Below, one piece after another: positions 35,900 to 48,672 of a stretch of 64,000 nucleotides of DNA. This stretch comes from Nymphaea colorata. Its lineage: Eukaryota; Streptophyta; Magnoliopsida; Nymphaeales; Nymphaeaceae. The position numbers were made by a program, and so were the translations under genes. The DNA is taken from contig NC_045138.2 of assembly GCF_008831285.2 (NCBI RefSeq), forward strand, positions 16,339,934 through 16,403,933. The letters run 5' to 3'. The notes below the pieces were generated by a model. That model was not told where the DNA came from, made no database searches, and worked only from the letters and a program-made list of their open reading frames with translations. Positions within the stretch are counted from its first letter, which is position 1; the number at the start of each line of letters is the position of its first letter.

Positions 35900-37745
35900 C
35901 ACCATGCTATCTTTTGGTGATGAAAGGCGCATATGCAGTAATTAACTTAATTTTGCAATCTTGTATGAATACAAGAAAGAGAAGGCAACATAGCAGTAAC
36001 ACAAATAATGATCTAATCATCCTGCTCGATCGAAACCAGCCCGAGAAGCAAAACTAGTCAGAGATCTCAAATCCCCTTCAGCCTACTTCAATCATCTCAA
36101 CATCTATACGAAGAGTAGAAAAGCAAAGCAAACGAATGCAGTGATTAAGTGGAGGTATATATGGGCAACATTCGCCAAAGTTCTGATGGATTTGGAACTA
36201 TTTATTTTCGAACAGCTTTTACGCGGGAGTAAGCTAGAAGTTGTGTCATTAACAAAATTTTATGCAGGAAACAATATCATAAACGTCGCTTCGTTAGAAG
36301 TTGTGTTTCAAGGGGACCCAGGAAGGGGCCAGGGTTACGATTGGCCACTTGTTTGGAGGACTACATGTGCAAAGACGGCATTTATATGCCGGCGTATTAT
36401 TTTGATGGGAACACCAATGTCTAGTGGCGCAGCATGGAAATTGAAAAGATTGCGCCAATATCTAGGGGCGCGGCTACAGCTTTTGTCTTAAAAGAGACGG
36501 ACCAGTTAGTAATAAGCGGCCGGCCGGTCAAGTAATCGGTAGAAAGTCCAATATACTTTTTAAAAATTAGCTGAAATTCAACTTTTTTAATTTGAATTTT
36601 CTATTGTGCATGATTTTTCGTGTGTTAATATAATTAATGATAAAAAATGCTTTTAATTCATATTAGAAAAGAAAACTTGTTGCAAAAACAAAATTAGAAA
36701 TGCAAAAAAATAAAGAGACTATAGAGAACATTTCTTTAATAAATTATCGAAATACCTTTTTCTCTCATTTACAGCATACGATGCTCCCGAGACACGTAAC
36801 TTTCTCTCTCAGCTGTCTCCGTGGGGGATGCCGAGCGCCGCTGGAAGTGGGGACATACATGGTCAGTTAAGAGAACAGGTCAATATCAGGCAGCAGTGTG
36901 CAATGTCATGCGCGGTGCACAGCCCATGGTGTATGACATGAGTTTCGCTTGGCCATTCTCAACACACGCCTGACCCACTTTTAAAGGTGTCATGTACATG
37001 GGCTTTAGGTGCATAATATTGTGCATATAATATAAGCAGCTTCGTCAGTCGACTAGCATGCAATTGCAACGCTATCGACTTGGGTGTCACAAGGAATTTG
37101 ACCTTGTTGAATGGTGAGTGAGGTGCTCTGGCTACCGGTTTCTTAAAGATGTGAAGGTATGCAGCCGGTACTACGGGTCCTGCTGGTTTTGAATTCTATC
37201 GTACCTAGACCTCTGTTTTATTAAAGGTTTGTTTGGTAAAAAATAGTATGTAACTGTTTCAAGAATATGGTTTTAGGATTGGAGTAAATTAATGGAACAC
37301 CTTAAAAAATATTTTATGCATCCGCTTCAATTCAGTTTGGAGATGGATTCAAATAACAGTTGCTTGGCCCTAATGGTCGCCGAATGTGGTCTCAATTTTG
37401 AAAAGCCTAGCTAGGTCTAAATCCAAATCCAGTTAACTGAAATCTGATTAGGTAGACCTGGTTGAGTAAGTGGTGGACCCGAAGAGAAATTTACTCCATC
37501 TTATCTCACCTCAGTAAATTTAGTCAAACTGGATCCATCATGCTTCGGCCCCCAAGTTGTCAAGCAAATGCGGCAAGAAATTATTGGAGCAATGACTGCA
37601 TTCTTTTTTGGTGTAGAATCAAGTTAAGCATTATCCTTGTTTTTTCGCTTTCTAATTTTTAACACGAGAAAGCTGCGGCGGGCTCAGAGACTTTGTTGTT
37701 CATCAGTATAAACCTTGGAGGCAGAAGTTAAGGGAAAATGTGGAT
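35900..37745. other. Downstream flank of the second type-B gene
   Basis: 35,900-36,480 matches 14,660-15,200; 36,880-36,940 matches about 15,590-15,650. The remainder is unit B-specific and holds no recognised gene. Confidence 0.45.
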
Positions 37746-37747
37746 CT

Positions 37748-38443
37748 GGGGCCGTTTGATGGCCAAAAATTTTTTCTTGATAAAAAAATTTAGAAATAAA
37801 TTTTTGAAATTAAAGAAACGAAAAAAAAAAATTAGTTTTTCCAAAACCAGCTTGTGTTTGTTATGGAAGAATTATTTTTCTAAAAAAAAATTTCTTTGTT
37901 TGACTGAAATGGTAAGGAAGAAGAGAAGGAGGGAGGGAGGAAGAGGAAGAATGAGGAGGCGCAGGAGCTCTCAACTCTCAACTCTCACATTCGCCCCTAT
38001 CTCCCTCTCTCTCTTCCTTCCGCCTTCCCTTCTTCCTTTCTTCTTCCTCCCCGTCCGTTCTTCCTTTCTTCTTCCTCCTCCCTCCTTCCCTTCTTCTTTC
38101 CTCCCTCCTCCTCCCTCCTTTCCTTCTTCTTCCTCCCTCCTCCTCCTTCCTTCCCTTCGTCCTCCTCCCTCCTTCCCTTCTTCTTCCTCCCTCCTTTCCT
38201 TCTTCCCTTCTTCCCTTCTTCTTCCTCCCCATCCATTCTTCCTCCTTCCTCCAACGGTCACAAAAAAATTTCTGAAAAATTTTTTTCACCCGTCTGACGG
38301 GGAAACTTTTTCCAAAAATATATTTCTGGAATCACCTCTAATGGTCCAAATTTTTTTTCCATGTTTGATGAATTGAAAATTTTTTTAAAAATTTGAAATA
38401 AATTCCCTCTCCTACATAGATTTCCTGCCCATCAAACCGGCCC
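37748..38443. mobile_element. TIR element (MITE-like, about 0.7 kb) with a polypyrimidine core
   Basis: The left end GGGGCCGTTTGATGG matches the complement of the right end CCATCAAACCGGCCC with about two differences. Subterminal DNA is rich in A/T runs such as AAAATTTTTT on both sides. The centre (about 37,976-38,245) is an almost pure CTTCCTCC-type pyrimidine tract. No target-site duplication was clear. There is no transposase; the 212-codon frame across it is low-complexity Ser/Pro/Phe/Leu and is not a gene. Confidence 0.55.
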
Positions 38444-38449
38444 TCAAAG

Positions 38450-39785
38450 AAAAGAAAATTGCAAGGCAGACAAAATAAACAAAAGAGAGGCAGAGAAAGA
38501 GAGAGAGAAATTTTTATCTATATTCAGCAATAAAATGTAGAATACAGTTGTGACTGAAATATGAACAACTCATTACCTGTCACATGTGACCAGCATGGCT
38601 GACTACAAAGGAACAAAAAAAAAAAAAGAAGAAGAAGAAGAACTTGAAAAAAAGAAATAAAAATTTAGGTGGCCCTAAGCTGGCGGCAAGTATAGATAGA
38701 GACTGACAAATATCAGAGAAAATGGAGTTAAGCCCTTGAATTCCAAATTTAGAGTATCCAAAAGATGGGCTCGTGTAGAATGGTAACAAGTGGAGAAACT
38801 AATTGAGTAAAATTAACCATTTAAAATGAGTATGTGTGATCATATTTAAACACAGTATAATATAAAATTATATATAAATATAACTAATCAGAATAGAATA
38901 TTATAATTATATATAAAAAAATCAACAACATATATATTAAAAACATCTTATCAGGTCAAACCAAACATAGTCGAGCTTACTTGGACCGACCCGATAAATT
39001 ATCGGGCCAACCCGGTGCCTTTTTTTGAGGCCCGACGGGCTGGGTACCCGTCGGGTGTTGGACCTACATGCCCAGTCTTAGTTTTGGGGATTTTATGTTA
39101 TAGCTTTTTTTTATTTTATGTAAACATTAAAAAAGAATTAAAAAATGAAAATAAACATATATTTAAATAATTAGCTTGGGTGTTTGCATAGATTGTTCCA
39201 GTATGTCAACTTCGAAACTCGCCTTGTCCATTTTACAAGTAATGAAGTTGGTAGCTAGTGGAGATATATATTTTCTGAATGCGCTGGCGGGATGAGCTAA
39301 CAATATTAGGGTACGTACGTTACATTATTTTCCATAGGATGTACAGTTTCCACTAATGGCTCTTCTTTGTCACTATGTACGTTTTTGAAAAATAATCAGC
39401 CTTTCCAAGTTCATCGTTCACTTTTTATTAGCCACCTAGGCTCCCAAAATAAGCAACCACGTGATATGATGAGTTGCTGTTTGGTGATATAATCTCAACA
39501 ATATTAATGTTGATTAAGGGGGGGAGTTCATAAATAGTTCGGTACACATTGTTCGCAATGAATGCCTGGTAGGATGTTGCCCCGAGTACATGGAAACTCA
39601 AAACGAAGAGCGTCTCAATGGTGTTTGATTATGAAAATTGATTTGTCAGACAATGTGCATGGTTATGCAAAGTGAGGAGAAAACTAAAAACTCAAAGAAA
39701 GGCGACGAAGTTTGAAGGAGGATAGCGGCTCACAAACTACAGAAAAAGACATCGATGCATGGAAAAATGAGAAGTCGATGAAAGA
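38450..39785. other. Intergenic DNA, unit B-specific
   Basis: AT-rich, with a short GAA tract at about 38,628-38,642. No gene recognised. Confidence 0.4.
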
Positions 39786-39789
39786 CTAT

Positions 39790-41060
39790 TTTTACTGAAG
39801 TCCAGCTTTAAATGTTGGTGACTATTGATTTTTAACAAGACCTTAGTGAAAGCAGTCGCCAACACTTGCAGCTAGGATGTTGTTGAAGTTGAGCTTTTAC
39901 CAATGTCCAGTTTAAAAACGTTCATAAACATGTCACTTTTATCGATGTTCAAAAAAATACATCGGTGAAAAGTAGCCTTTCGCAATGAGTGTGGGTAAGA
40001 TGTCCTTGAAATTGGTCTTTGACTGACGTCTAAAACATGATATTGCTACTAACGTTCCAAACAAAACGTTGGTAAAAAGCATTTTACCGACGTCGATAAA
40101 AGGAGGTTAGTTTACCAACACGTGGCCATTCTCGCGTTGTTATATTCGCTTTCACCGACACGCATCAAACGTCGAGAAAAGTTACCGCAAATTTTCTCAG
40201 TGAAACCTTTACCGACACATCCCACGTGTCAGTAAAAGCTTCATCGACTCAATAACTCTGCCCGAGCCCTTCTTCTTCTTCACTCTTTTCCTTCTTCTTC
40301 TTCACTCTTTTCCTTTTTCCTCCCTCTTCTTCCCACCGGCTGTATTATCAAAGTTTTTAAAGAAGTAGGTTGCTTGAACTTAATGTTCAGTTTTTTTTTT
40401 TCTATTTGTAAATGATTTTAAATGATGATGAGGGTAATGATTTTAAGTTTTTTGCTTCATGTTTTTGTGTTTTCGCATTCCAACCATCTCCTTCAGACGG
40501 CAAAAGAAGTGTTGTCCAAGTAGAAAAGCACATTAGCTGCTGGTGAGTTTAATCATGCGGTAAATGCTCTATTTGGTTCATATCTTTTCTATGTCCTTGT
40601 TTATTCTATTTGGTTTATGTTTTTTCTATCTTCTTGTTGTTTCTGTACTATAAGCAATCATTTTAGGTTTTCGCTTTCATTTTTTTTTTTTCAGTTTCGC
40701 TGCAGCTATGTTTGATATAAATGCAATGTACATGGATATGAGTTGATAAAAAAATTAGCAAATCTTCACGAAATTTTATTGATAAATATATTACCGATGT
40801 CCATCTGTATGTTGATAAAAATTTAAAAATTTTGACCGATGCCCATCACATGTTTGGTAAAAGTTTTTCTACTGATGTCCATGGACGTCCATAATAATTT
40901 TATTTACTTATGTACATGATGCGCAGGTGCAGAATTCTACACCCACACGTGTGCTGGAATGTCAGTGATTGTTTTCATTGGCATTTTTTTCATCGTCGAC
41001 CGTCTCAAACGTCGGTAAAATTTTTACAGATGCGTCGCCATGTTTTTCAGCTGTTCATAA
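39790..41060. mobile_element. CACTA-like (En/Spm) subterminal repeat remnant, unit B
   Basis: Two clusters (39,790-40,260 and 40,750-41,060) of degenerate ACCGACGTC...GTCGGTAAAA-type motifs in both orientations surround about 500 bp without such motifs. The right cluster ends near TCGGTCTTTTGTCGTGAC, reminiscent of a worn CACTA terminus. The left cluster matches 15,640-16,160 of unit A. No transposase coding seen; a decayed non-autonomous copy is the likeliest reading. Confidence 0.4.
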
Positions 41061-41064
41061 ATCC

Positions 41065-42155
41065 TCGGTCTTTTGTCGTGACAGTTAAAGGTCTGAAGTG
41101 TGAATCTCATAGTCGTTGTCATGATCTAGTATGTTGCTCACGGTCGCAAACAACTGGTAGGTTCACCTACATCTCCAAAACAAGGTAGGTTTCCCCTAAG
41201 TAAATATTTTTAAAAAAAAAATTGGGACAAGTATGGGCAGTCGCCCTCCAAAAAGCAGCAGACAAGTGCAGTGGTTCATGTCAATTTACTGTGGGCCTGC
41301 AAACCACCAAAGTTTGGTGGGTTGGAAAGTATTCAATACTTGATTAGGTCATCGGATTGGATCCTATTTCCATCTCTGAACACTACTTTGCAGCAAGATA
41401 ACAAGCAATTGTGACATTCGGAGTCATGGCGTTCTTACAGCTTCCGACATTTACGGGCTGCCTCCACCCAGAAAACTTCTCGGCATTATTGGAGGAAGGA
41501 AACATGATGCAATGTTCCCACTGTATTTTGGTTAGCTTTAGGAATGGCCAGTCCCGGCACTAAGCTTTGTCTCAGTATTTTGCAATAAGGTAAATCGTTC
41601 TAGTTTTATTATTAATGAAGCCAAATGATGTTACGCCACTGATTAAGAAGTTGGTAGGAGAGGTCGCAGGTGAACCTACCATATTATGCAGCCCGGTTTT
41701 TTAACTTAATGGGCTCTGTTTCCTTCGTCTTCGAGGACAATTGAACTGCCATTTCAATAAGTCGCATTTGTCCCCTCCCTCGTGATTTCTCCTCTATATG
41801 GGATCCTGGCTTTCAAATTGCTGTCATGTTCACTGATACTGCTGTTATGTTCATTGATATGTGATCAACATTTTCCGTTCTTTTTTCTTCATTAGGTAAT
41901 GCATCCCCCTCCCACCTGCATGGGTCAACATAAGAAAGTTATTGAAATCATAAGCATTCAATTGTTTTGTGGTTGAGATGGGGAAGTTAATCCCAATAGG
42001 CAATATCGTTTTCAAGAAGTTGACAAAGTTTTCATCCTTATAATAACATTACCTTCACAGGAAAGCTAGCAGACACTTCCAGGAATAGCTTAATTGTATA
42101 TAGACAAACATGGCTTATCAAGCCAGATCTTTTACTTAGAATCACAAAATTGTTT
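41065..42155. other. Intergenic DNA
   Basis: From about 41,890 it aligns with 16,400 onward. No gene recognised in the rest. Confidence 0.4.
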
Positions 42156-42159
42156 CTAT

Positions 42160-42481
42160 ACAATACGAGGGACTTGCATTCTTGGATAAGAGTAGCCATG
42201 ATGAAAATACGGATAATATCCTTTAGTCAAGGTAAAGATAGGTTACCCTATGGCAGAACTGGAGGGAAATTTCAACGTCTTCCAGACAGGAGCTTGTGAT
42301 CAGGTTGTTCCTCATTTGTCTATCTGGAACAGATAAAACGAGAAAAGACAATCTGAAATAATATGTAAAATTTAAAATTAGCTTTTCAAAACACAGTTTA
42401 TTCAGGACTGGGATTGCCAAAAACTTAAACCCCAATATCCCCTTCCCCTAGCTCTTCTGTATCCAGCCCTACTAAAGTCTG

Positions 42482-42521
<40 letters not shown>

Positions 42522-44025
42522 TTCTTTCTGTTGACCACTGGCAAGAAAGGAAAGTCACTTTCTTATCTCTTTGGTAATCAGACTAGTTGATTTGGTTATG
42601 CCAAGAGGTGTATCCCAGTTATTGAACCCTTGACCTTCTTCAACTTGACGGTCTTAATTCCAACTTGAAGGACATTTTGGCATGCCAAGACTATTTGCTA
42701 ACTAGCCATGTGATGGCTGCAAAGTGGAAAATGATGCCTTTGGGCACTGTAAGCCAGGAATTTCAGTCCTTAACCAACTTAGATTTTTCCCATATTTCTT
42801 GCTACAGAAAACCCAATTTTGCATTCAACATGTGGAAACAAGGAATAAACATGTTCCCGCAAAAAATCTAACTGCATAACAGGCACAATCCATTAAATTG
42901 TCTAATATAAATAATATTTGCATCTCTTTGGTTTCCAATTCCTTTTTTCTGATTTTGAGTGCTATTTTGAGTTAAAAAAGCATGGGGAATCTTAGGGACT
43001 GATTGGCGATAATTACACACTATTCATGTCTCATCAATCTGCAGATTTTTCGTAGGGCAGGAACAGTGTTTTGCTAAACAGCCCCTTGGGGCCTCGTGTC
43101 ACGATTAACCTTTCTTTGTCGTTATCCATGCACGCGTAAATTGCTTTTGCTTTTCAGCATCTCTATGTAATAGTTTGTGTTTTCCCGCAAGTCATAAAAG
43201 CTTTTTCGATTGATGATCAGGATAGATTGCTGGTGGCTCATGGTAACAGTGTCAATGTAGCTGAAGGTTATTTGTCCAGTGCTTTTGTAAAAAATTGTTG
43301 ACGAAAGGTCAAAGATACCGACTCGTCCTTTTTTCCTGACCTGATCATATATTTAAACGTTTGAGCTCCAGAACTTGAAAATGTTTGAACCTTTTTTAGT
43401 TTTCTAAACTTTCCATGGACATGGAGGTTTAGGAAAATGTTAGATTCACTTTGTTGAGAGATTTGGTACATTGTCCTTCGAATAGTTTTAGTCCTTATGC
43501 AGAAAGAATTTTCAAATATCAATTTTCTTCTCCTACTCAGGTTTTAATGTGGAAATTTTTGGAGTGAAAGAACATTAGCTTCAGTCTGGGATTTTGGTGG
43601 TCCAAGCAAGCATGATCTTCCACTTAAGCTGCTTGTTACATATATGATGAAGTAAATCCATTCTATAGCGCAAAACAACTTGCCAATATTGAAAATCCAA
43701 CTATAATTGTACTTCTTAATCGTCAAAGTTCATTTGTATTGTAAAAATGAGATACAGGCACACTGTCAAGTAGCTCAAAAGTCTTTGTTTTGGAGAATCT
43801 GTAATTTTTCTTCTTACCGCAAATAATAATCGCCCAATCAATAGATCTCTTTAATCCAATTCGTGTTTTGTGAGCTGTTTAACGTTAGTGCATCAGCGTC
43901 ACCATTTCAATTTGTTCATTTCTGTTTTTTTGGATCAAATTTTCGTATGCGTGTTTCTGGTGCAGCTTAAAGATGCAGCGGATTTAGTTAGCCATGAAAA
44001 AATGCCATCGGCAGAGCCATAGGCC
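42160..44025 (+). pseudogene. Exon-like series of the unrecognised spliced host gene (unit B copy)
   Basis: Counterpart of 16,704-18,862. The first block has lost its AG acceptor (CAA instead of CAG) and contains an in-frame TAG. The third block lacks about 40-50 bp relative to unit A. The VIKAFSIDDQDRLLV-type block remains readable at about 43,188. A (CT)n tract lies at 42,487-42,519. Decayed. Confidence 0.4.
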
Positions 44026-44289
44026 ATATACCAGGTCATCAACATTGCGTTGCGTTTTTACGTTTGAAATTTCCAATGAAATCTTAGACCACAAGTTCTT
44101 GTTTTTCATCAAAATTAGGGAAGACCCTTTTCTAGTTCCACCGATCTCAGCAATTTCCGCGTCGAAAGAAATAACACAGCCATGGCCGATGCTTCCAATT
44201 TATACTCAGATGGAAAATATTGAAAACAGTCGGCTACTTCTGAGATTTGATGGTCTTTTTATTATTTATTTTACGCACTAAAAACTTTC

Positions 44290-45300
44290 ACAAAAGGTGT
44301 ATCTCGACTGTAAAAATCATAGTCAAGTTTTGTCACAAATGCACCTTTAGTGGTTTTTAATAGCGGAAAAAAAAAACATCCGAACATAGAGTAGCCTGCT
44401 GTTTTCAATTTTATCTCAATGATGAACTTAATTACCGTCCAGTTTATAAAGGTAAATTTGTCCATCGTGGTAAGTGGTATATTCTCTAATGTGTTTCATC
44501 AATATAGAAAATAGCAAAAAGTAGTTCCTGTGAAGTTCTAGTGTTGCCCATAGAGTCATTATTCATGCACTCATAGGCCATAGCTGTCTGCATCTTTGTC
44601 ATTTATCACCAGAACTAAATGCATTAAGACATGTTACATTAAGGCACGTTTGATGGCCTGGATTTTTTGAGAGGGAAGAATTTTTGCAGGTAAAAAAGCT
44701 ATGGTTAAAAATTCCTTTTCGATGTAAAAACGACCTAAAAATACACCAGAAGAAGAAGAAGAAGAAGAAGAAGAAAAGAAGAAAGAACCAATGATTCAAC
44801 CAAATTTAGGGAAAAGCTTGCCTTTCCATTGATTTCACACAAAGCGAAGCCTTCTAACAGCAATAAGAAGCCAAGCTTCCCGGCAAATGAAACTCACCTA
44901 TCTAAGGAAAGCGTTAACCACAAGATGAAAGCCCGTGAAATGTGAAAATTTGCTGCCCACGTAAAGTCCACCATCGACGTGAGTAAAATAGGGCATGTTG
45001 ATGCCCCAAACCCTTGAAGAAGGGGATATCCATGCCGGCGCAGGGGTTCAATGTCGAGAACTCGATTAGGGCATCTTTGATACGCCCAGATTAGACTGAA
45101 GGTGAGGATAATCGTGTTAACACTCACAATCATGCGCCATATATTCTAAGTCTGAAATCTTTGACGCCCACCACACCAATGGAGCTTTATGGGGAGCGAC
45201 GATGTGCAGAACCGCTGCTGCTCTTTTTCAATCATCAATAATTACTGAAAGAAACCACTCGATCTACAGTTTTTTTTCTTGGGCATCAAAAGATAAGAGC
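44290..45300. other. Unit B-specific insertion
   Basis: Not present between 19,090 and 19,180 of unit A. It contains a GCACGTTTGATGGCC word at about 44,645, similar to the end of the 37,748 element, and a (GAA)n tract at 44,748-44,777. A 79-codon - strand frame at 44,894-45,133 is unrecognised. Confidence 0.4.
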
Positions 45301-45890
45301 TAAGGTTGGCTGTATGGGATCAATTCGAAGCTTATGGAAGGTAGGGCTTCCCCAGGGTCTCTTTTCTCTCTTGTTTCTATATAATGATTACATATTACTA
45401 CTAGCTTTACTTGATTTGGACATACATACATATTAGTACTAGCTTTACTTTATTTGGCATACATACATATTAGTCCTAACGTCCGGGACACATTGTCTGA
45501 TCGTCCTACAAAATCCTTCAATTAAAATAAGACAGCCCCTCGTCACATTGCAACGTCTTTGCTGTCCTTCCCCAGGCTTCTTCAGTATTCAGGGGATGGA
45601 AAATTTATTGTTTTTCAAACCAACGCCATTGGCAAATAAACCAAAGAAAGGTTGTCATTGCTAGACAGCAATTTCCAACCGGCTATTGACTGCAATGCCA
45701 GAGACTGACTCCACTGTACAGTTCTTCTTACCATTTGGAGTGAAAAAGAAAGCGGACCAGTTCTGCTCCTTTGATTCCTTATTTAAGCACCATCATCGTC
45801 TCAACAGTTAAAGATATAATTACCACCGGTCCACCGCCATTGTCCCCCTTACCATCTTGCTGTTACAATTCGAATCAGCAGCAGGAAGTA

Positions 45891-47024
45891 ATGAAGACCA
45901 AGAGGGAGAGTTCCAGACTCCTCAAGCAAAGCTACCCCACCTCAACCCATCCTCGCGCCGATGTCTTCATCCCTCTCAGCCCCTTCGACACGGTTAGCTT
46001 CGACACCCACGTAGCCACCTTGAAGAAGGTCATCGAGCCGGGCCGGCTGGCCTTTTGACGACGACGGCCTCCGCTGACCAGGGCATGCGCTTTGTCGAAG
46101 CCACAGCTAAGTACCCTTTGGTTACCTGGACAAGCCTTCTTCCGAGTCCCCGACTACCTTGACCTGCATCTGCCCATCACCGGCATTGAGGAGTTGGCGC
46201 AGATGCTGCTCACTAGGTTTGCCTGTGGCTCCCTTGTGGTGGGCATCACAACCCACCGCATGACCGCCGACGGGTTCTCGACCAGCCATTTCCTGGTTGC
46301 ATGGGGCCGAGCCACGCGCACCTCCTCGTGGACCACCTTCCGCTTCACGACCGCACCATCTTCGTCCCGCGCAACCCTCCATTTTACCAGCTCGATCACC
46401 ACGGCGTCGAATACGTCGACCGCCGAGACACCAATCGCTCGGATCCCCAGGACATCATAGTGGTGCGCAAAGCACATTGTTCTTCCGAGTTTCTAGCAAG
46501 AATCAAGTCTAAGGCCGCCGTTGACTGCCCTTGCGAAAAGCCTTCCACTACATTTGAGTGTCTGACTGCTCATGTGTGGAGGAAGACCCACCATTGCTTA
46601 GGATGGCTGTAAACGGGTGCGCTAGAATAAGCAACCCACCATTGCTGATATGGTACTTCGGCAACGTGGTGCTGTGGTCTACGCCTCAGTCCAAGGTCGA
46701 GGACCTTCTGGGGAAGGCTCATACAAGACGCAGTCGCTCGGGTGGAGGACGACTACTTTACTGGTTCATCGATTTCTCGAGCTCCGTGGAGAAGAAAAAA
46801 GCCTTGGTGCCGAGCGGAGATGCGGAGGAGATGGTGTTGAGCACAGACATGGAGGTGGATTGCTGGCTGAGGTTCCCCTCTCTTGACTTGGATTTTGGCT
46901 CAGGACGGCCCGACTTCTTCGTGCCTTCTTATCTGCCTGTTGAAGGAAGGACTGATGTTTATCGCGCCTTCCGTCGGAAAAGAACTTGGAATCCTTCAAA
47001 TATGACTTCTACTCATTGGAGTAG
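45891..47024 (+). pseudogene. Decayed type-A-like BAHD pseudogene
   Basis: The normal start MKTKRESSRLLK is present and the normal end (YSLE-type, stop at 47,022-47,024) is recognisable, but the span is 1,134 bp against about 1,300 in intact paralogues. At least two segments are missing, including the YxYRPPNP region near residue 46 and most of the YREWAGRF block, and the frame changes several times. In the readable motif region the residue aligned with the catalytic His is Arg (TTHRMTADG against TSNHMVADG), so catalysis would be lost even without the frameshifts. The segment LEVDCWL and the DFGSG motif survive. Residues such as VEDLL and FDTHV place it nearer the type-A gene at 712. It sits just past the right end of unit B, in the place expected for the next type-A copy. 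A TATTTAAG at 45,780-45,787 may be the old TATA box. Confidence 0.9.
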
Positions 47025-47029
47025 GCGCA

Positions 47030-48225
47030 TACAAAATATATGTGGTGCAAACACTGAACTAAATCGAATTGACAAAAATTCAATGCTGAAGGGGCTGTTT
47101 GGGAGATAGAGTTGCATACACAGGGTTGTGCAAGCATAAGCATACATTAAAGGAAAAAATAATGGGGGTGTGCACGCATAAATCGACACCAAAAGAAACA
47201 ATAATGGGAACTCGGGTGTTTTTAAACTTTTTTTATAAAAATTACATATATTTTAGATTTTTAACCTTTTATTTTAATTAAATATGAAATTTTGATTGTT
47301 ACATACCAATTTTTCTATTTACAATAATAACATATTGTTATTTTTTTTGTTAATTTAATCTAAATAATGAAACAGAAGAATCATGAGATAATAACAATAT
47401 GTTACTATTGTCAAATTGACCTCTAAAGTATATATGTTACAGGATTATATGTGTCCATGCTTCACAATCCACACATCTCATCAACTTTTTTTCTGAAACA
47501 TGCGTAAGTTAAATGACTCACTGGTCAGGAAATGCTTTGAAAATAATAATCCGGCTATGAATCGTTGAACACTTTTAGACTTAAAAGACAAAACTCCGTC
47601 CTTGGATTCCCATCTGCCCGCTACTGTTTGCAATAGTTCCATGGCTTCCAAAATAGCAGACGTTTAACATGCAGGGAACTTCTTTAATATTAAACTGGTA
47701 CATACAAGAAACGAGAATCGAAGATGAAAAATGCGCCATATGCTTAACTTCAGCAAATTAAGAGAACAGAAAGTCGACAGTCTGCAGCAGACAACGCAAG
47801 GGTGCCAATGTCGTACAAGTTCAACATTATTTGATTACTTTATAAAAATATTTCTTAAGATGAATGTATCAGTTTCTTCTCTAATTCAAAGGCCACCATG
47901 AAAGATCTGAGGGGGGAGCTTAGAAATTAAGCTTCCGGGAAGACCACACTCTCCAGGAATTCGCCAACCGAAGTGGCGAGCCGGCCCATTTGGTTTACCT
48001 CCTAATAGAGGAAACAATTAGAGTGGTCAAGCGACCATGAGGATCCTCAGGGCTCCTCATGCCAAGACAATGGCAGAGGCACATGGGGGTTTGCGTGGCC
48101 AGTAGCCCACAGAGACCCACACACATATTACTTTATTATATATTAGCGCCCATAGCAGTTTGCTTAATTAGCTACTTATTTATAAGTTTGTGACCCTCAA
48201 CCATTGATTTTTCTAAAAAGTTTGC
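47030..48225. other. Intergenic DNA
   Basis: AT-rich; no gene, RNA or clear repeat recognised. Confidence 0.45.
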
Positions 48226-48229
48226 CAAC

Positions 48230-48650
48230 GCATTGGATTCAAATTGGACATTTTCGAGTATTCACATGTTCAGACTCAAATTAGGATTCAGATACAAACA
48301 AAGCAGAGATTGTATTTGAATCTGAATCCGAAATCTGATTTCATAATGTGTCCAATCTGAATCCAATTTTTGCATTCATATATGAGTCCAAATCTGAATT
48401 TTGAGCCCAATCTGGTCGATTTTCAAAAGATAAAAGCATTAAATGTAAGATATTTATTTAAAACTAAATCAAATCTAATATGAATATGATCAAATATTTA
48501 AGTATATCCAACTTTGAATCCGATTAGATTTCATTTCTTAAACCTAAATCCTGTACAATTTCTTAATCGAATATCAATTTGTTTTGCATATTCGATCTTT
48601 TCAGAATGGTTTGGTCGGTATCGGATCCAAATGGGATATATTGACATTTT
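48230..48650. repeat. AT-rich 'GAATCCGAAT' interspersed repeat, copy 5
   Basis: The only copy outside the duplicated units, so the family is dispersed and not merely carried along with the duplication. Confidence 0.55.
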
Positions 48651-48672
48651 TAAATTTGTCCCTTCAGGAAAA

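Larger units (their letters stand above)
20153..45375. repeat. Segmental duplication, unit B
   Basis: Collinear with unit A but about 7-8 kb longer. The extra DNA lies mainly at 23,940-25,280 (with a LINE remnant), 28,850-29,460, 30,460-31,640 (with a minisatellite), 36,500-39,790 (with a TIR element), 40,300-41,880 and 44,290-45,300. The last short match to unit A is near 45,340-45,375. Confidence 0.9.

Noticed and set aside
37738-38376. 212-codon + strand open frame
   Set aside because: It crosses a polypyrimidine tract, so the translation is Ser/Pro/Leu/Phe low complexity; all frames of both strands are open there.
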